The notes beneath the pieces were generated by a model. It was not told where the DNA came from, made no database searches, and saw only the letters and a list, made by a program, of their open reading frames with translations. This document shows, one piece after another, positions 34,014-36,272 of a DNA stretch of 36,272 bases (position 1 is the stretch's first letter; each line of letters starts with the position of its first letter). The position numbers were made by a program, and so were the translations under genes. The stretch is from an uncultured Methanobrevibacter sp. GTDB lineage: Archaea > Methanobacteriota > Methanobacteria > Methanobacteriales > Methanobacteriaceae. Where the stretch lies: the NCBI GenBank assembly GCA_902785855.1, contig CADAAJ010000010.1:1-36272 (forward strand), in the 5' to 3' direction.

Positions 34014-34652
34014 TTAATCCTCCGTTACAATATCTCTAAAGTCTATAACGAAAATTCTATTAGATGTAGCTATACTTTGAACTTTTCCAACATCACCATC
34101 TTTTTCAACGGAAATTAAAATTGTTGATAAAACAACTTCATTTGCATTGTAAAATGGTTTTAAAGCAGATTTGATAAAATTCGGTAATTTGACTTCATTA
34201 CTTATATCAATATCAATGAATCCAGTAGTTTGTGATTCACGTAAGATTGCAAAGTTAACTTTCGATTTATCAATAACAGATACAGTATTTCTAATAACAT
34301 CATCAGGTGCAACCAATACCATTAAATTAGGCTCCTCAGCTAAGAGACCCCTTGAAATTTGTATGAATGCTCCCCCACTTTTATCAGTGAGACTTTTAAA
34401 ATCATTAAATGCTAAAGTATCACCATAAAGCATGATAAAATCGAATTTTTTATCCAATTTACCATCTTTTAATATAACATGTTCTCTGAATAAAATTTTA
34501 ACTTTATAGTTGGATGCTATAGCTCTATAAGCAATATCATCAACTAATTCAGCATTTCCTGCAATAATACACCAGGTTTTATCAACTCTAGGATTATCAC
34601 CTGATCCTATTCTTGCAGCCTGTCTTAGAACACGTATATTATCTTCTATCAT
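34014..34652 (-). CDS. Conserved-looking hypothetical protein linked to mreB, 212 aa
   Basis: A 212-residue soluble protein that I do not recognise. The N-terminal half looks Rossmann-like (KTWCIIAGNAELVDDIAYRAIASNYKVKILF, then FDFIMLYGDTLAFND). The second half includes MVLVAPDDVIRNTVSVIDKSKV and a C-terminal beta-rich domain (NEVVLSTILISVEKDGDVGKVQSIATSNRIFVIDFRDI). No membrane helix or catalytic motif is evident. Only two bases separate its stop from mreB, strongly suggesting co-translation and a joint function in cell shape or wall synthesis, by inference. It starts the long leftward gene train. Confidence 0.75.
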   Translation of the reverse strand: MIEDNIRVLRQAARIGSGDNPRVDKTWCIIAGNAELVDDIAYRAIASNYKVKILFREHVILKDGKLDKKFDFIMLYGDTLAFNDFKSLTDKSGGAFIQISRGLLAEEPNLMVLVAPDDVIRNTVSVIDKSKVNFAILRESQTTGFIDIDISNEVKLPNFIKSALKPFYNANEVVLSTILISVEKDGDVGKVQSIATSNRIFVIDFRDIVTED

Positions 34653-35016
34653 TTAACTACTCGCAATATATTGATATTATTTTATCACTAAAATAAATAA
34701 AAGTAAAATTACTATTACCTATTAAAGTCTAACAATTAATATTTATTAGAAATATTATTATATATATTTTATCTTTTAGTCTGATTTTTAAAATAATATT
34801 ATAAATTAAAGATTAATACCTAATTAAAAACAAAAGAATATAAATTAATAAAAAAATAATACAATACCTAAGTAAATTTTTAAAGATAAAAACAATTTTT
34901 CAAATCAAGCAAAAATAATAGAAATCAACAATTTAAAAGGTCATTGGGTAAAAATAAATTAAAAAATAAGATAAAATTAATAAGAAATGAAAATAAAAGT
35001 ATTACTGGAGTTTAAC
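34653..35016. other. AT-rich divergent intergenic region
   Basis: About 360 bases separate the mreB-linked gene from archaetidylserine synthase. No gene is seen. It must hold divergent promoters; several TATA-like tracts (for example around 34760-34770) are present but none is unique in such AT-rich sequence. A motif ACCTA followed by AAA occurs three times with small changes (34717, 34818, 34866), too degenerate to call a repeat. Confidence 0.4.
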
Positions 35017-35712
35017 ATGAGCGATGAAACAACAAAAATGAAAGAATTTATATCATTCTCAGACATCATATCACTATTAAATATGAGTTCTGGTTTTTTA
35101 TCAATAATATGTTCTATTAATCATAATTTCTGGCTTGCAGCCATACTTATGATAATTGCAATCATGTTTGACTCAATGGATGGTTGGGTAGCAAGAAAAA
35201 CAAATAGACAGGACGATTTAGGATTCGGAAAAAATATTGATTCACTATCAGATATTGTTTCATTCGGAGTAAGTCCTGCAATATTTATTTATACCTGCAT
35301 TAACACCACCCCAGGCATTTTTCAAGCAATTGTAATACTAACAAGTTTATTAATTGTTATCTGTGGAGTTTTAAGATTAACAAGATATAATGTAATTGCA
35401 GAAAAAATCGAAACTAATGATTTTATAGGATTTCCAATTCCCGGAATATCATTTATAATAGCTACATTATATCTAAGCGGATTATTCAATCCATATCTTG
35501 TGGTAATTGTAAGTATTATCGTTTCATTAATTATGATCAGTAATATTAAATACAAAAAATTCGACAATATTCCAATTATCTGTATCTCAGCAGTTTTATT
35601 CATACTACTAATATTACCTATAAACTTATCACTATACAATATTAATGTTGCAGGAGCACTTTTGTTATCGTTCTGCTTGTACTACCTAATAGTTAATTTA
35701 ATTAAAAATTGA
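35017..35712 (+). CDS. Archaetidylserine synthase (CDP-alcohol phosphatidyltransferase)
   Basis: A 231-residue integral membrane enzyme of the CDP-alcohol phosphatidyltransferase family, with several hydrophobic helices. The signature DGxxAR...G...D...D is present as MDGWVARKTNRQDDLGFGKN then IDSLSDIVSFG. The similarity in start (ISFSDIISLLNMSSGFLSI) points to the PssA subgroup that makes archaetidylserine from CDP-archaeol and serine. ATG 35017 follows TGGAG; an earlier ATG at 34987 has no site. It is separated by about 60 bases from the next gene. Confidence 0.85.
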   Translation: MSDETTKMKEFISFSDIISLLNMSSGFLSIICSINHNFWLAAILMIIAIMFDSMDGWVARKTNRQDDLGFGKNIDSLSDIVSFGVSPAIFIYTCINTTPGIFQAIVILTSLLIVICGVLRLTRYNVIAEKIETNDFIGFPIPGISFIIATLYLSGLFNPYLVVIVSIIVSLIMISNIKYKKFDNIPIICISAVLFILLILPINLSLYNINVAGALLLSFCLYYLIVNLIKN

Positions 35713-35719
35713 GAAAAAT

Positions 35720-35766
35720 TACTCCTATTTAATTAAGTTACCATCTACCACAAACAATTAGGAGTA
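35720..35766 (+). promoter_or_regulatory. Inverted repeat that can mask the ribosome binding site of the next gene
   Basis: TACTCCTA (35720-35727) is perfectly complementary to TAGGAGTA (35759-35766), which contains the ribosome binding site of the gene starting at 35773. Pairing across the 31-base loop would hide the site. It could also serve as a terminator stem for the upstream gene, but no T-run follows. Confidence 0.4.
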
Positions 35767-35772
35767 TTTAAA

Positions 35773-36272
35773 ATGAATAATAAAGAACCTAGAAATCCAT
35801 TATACCCTAAAGGTTTTGAACAAGCACAGGAACTTAAAAAAGAAATACCAAAAACATATCCAAAACCTGATAAAAAAGATGAAGAATTATCACCTTTGAA
35901 AAGATTAAATCACAAAATAGGAGTTTATTTAAATCCGGGTTCAACACAAATAAGTGATAATGAGAAAAAACGAAAAATAGGATTAATTATTACAACAGTC
36001 ATAATTGCAACCCTAATTATTTCTGCATACTATTTTATCATCTATGCACCTTCGCAGGAAGAATTATCACAAGCAAAAACTACAAAACTTAATGAACTTC
36101 AGGATTTATACTCTGGAGCACTTACAACATCCCCAAGTGCTTTTCAAATTGAAGATCAAATTGAAAATGCAAAAAATGCAGGAGAAGTTGAAAGTATCAA
36201 TATAGTAACACCAGCAACAAAAGACTGGCGGTCTTTTCACCAAAAATCAATAAATACAAACCATGACAAATA
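35773..36272 (+). CDS. Single-pass membrane protein, N-terminal part (3' truncated by window)
   Basis: The first 166 residues of a protein that runs off the right edge. About 68 cytosolic residues rich in Lys, Pro and Glu (KEIPKTYPKPDKKDEELSP) lead to one membrane helix (GLIITTVIIATLIISAYYFI), then an extracellular part that starts helical (EELSQAKTTKLNELQDLYSG). The layout resembles the methanogen DUF515-type proteins, but I cannot confirm that. The ATG is preceded by TAGGAG, which is one arm of an inverted repeat. Confidence 0.7.
   Translation, partial: MNNKEPRNPLYPKGFEQAQELKKEIPKTYPKPDKKDEELSPLKRLNHKIGVYLNPGSTQISDNEKKRKIGLIITTVIIATLIISAYYFIIYAPSQEELSQAKTTKLNELQDLYSGALTTSPSAFQIEDQIENAKNAGEVESINIVTPATKDWRSFHQKSINTNHDK

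Noticed and set aside
34717-34870. Three ACCTA-containing repeats as a CRISPR-like or iteron array
   Set aside because: The copies are short, imperfect and irregularly spaced (about 101 and 48 bases), which is expected by chance in AT-rich DNA.

Overview
The window is AT-rich archaeal DNA from a hydrogenotrophic methanogen, most likely a Methanobrevibacter or close relative in Methanobacteriales. The supporting genes are a methanogenesis marker 9 protein, AtwA (component A2 of the methyl-coenzyme M reductase activation system), a cofD/cofE/GTP cyclohydrolase III block for coenzyme F420 (and flavin) synthesis, archaeal PurO, a type II archaeal GAPDH, topoisomerase VI, archaeal Dim2/Pno1 and an MreB-like actin, which occurs in pseudomurein-walled methanogens. 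No rRNA, tRNA or CRISPR array was seen. All functional calls are from reading the sequence; no database search was run.

Layout. 1-2930 is accessory DNA: a gene tail, a convergent pair of a 48-residue protein and a GNAT acetyltransferase (toxin-antitoxin-like), two unrecognised genes, a gene-poor stretch and a frameshifted TMEM175-like channel gene. 3038-8504 is information processing: pno1, then an IS1182-like insertion sequence with a frameshifted transposase, then top6B-top6A behind a long structured leader. 8649-16953 is the most unusual region: a MATE transporter with a C-terminal RsbW/HATPase-like domain, a STAS anti-sigma-antagonist-type protein, and two membrane-bound SpoIIE/RsbU-type PP2C phosphatases. 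A copper cassette (csoR, P-type ATPase, copZ, with two matching palindromic operators) lies on the opposite strand between the STAS and phosphatase genes. 17158-22280 holds GAPDH, an endonuclease IV-type protein, a zinc-ribbon protein, a winged-helix regulator, a membrane metallophosphoesterase and an AAA ATPase.

22289-27004 concerns methanogenesis and tetrapyrroles: marker 9, the precorrin-2 dehydrogenase and hemA form one tight leftward unit feeding siroheme, cobamides and F430; a YgjP-like metalloprotease and atwA follow. 27078-34652 is a train of ten leftward genes: an MreB-linked unknown, mreB, rnhB, an ExbB/ExbD proton-channel pair, purO, cofE, cofD, GTP cyclohydrolase III and a TIM-barrel protein. 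The right end has archaetidylserine synthase and the start of a single-pass membrane protein whose ribosome binding site lies in one arm of an inverted repeat.

The best candidate for an undescribed system is the partner-switching set at 8649-16953. Archaea have no sigma factor for such a switch to control, and the only kinase-like domain in the window is fused to a transporter and looks degenerate. I infer that the PP2C/STAS pair may regulate the transporter, or use it as a docking partner, rather than regulate transcription.
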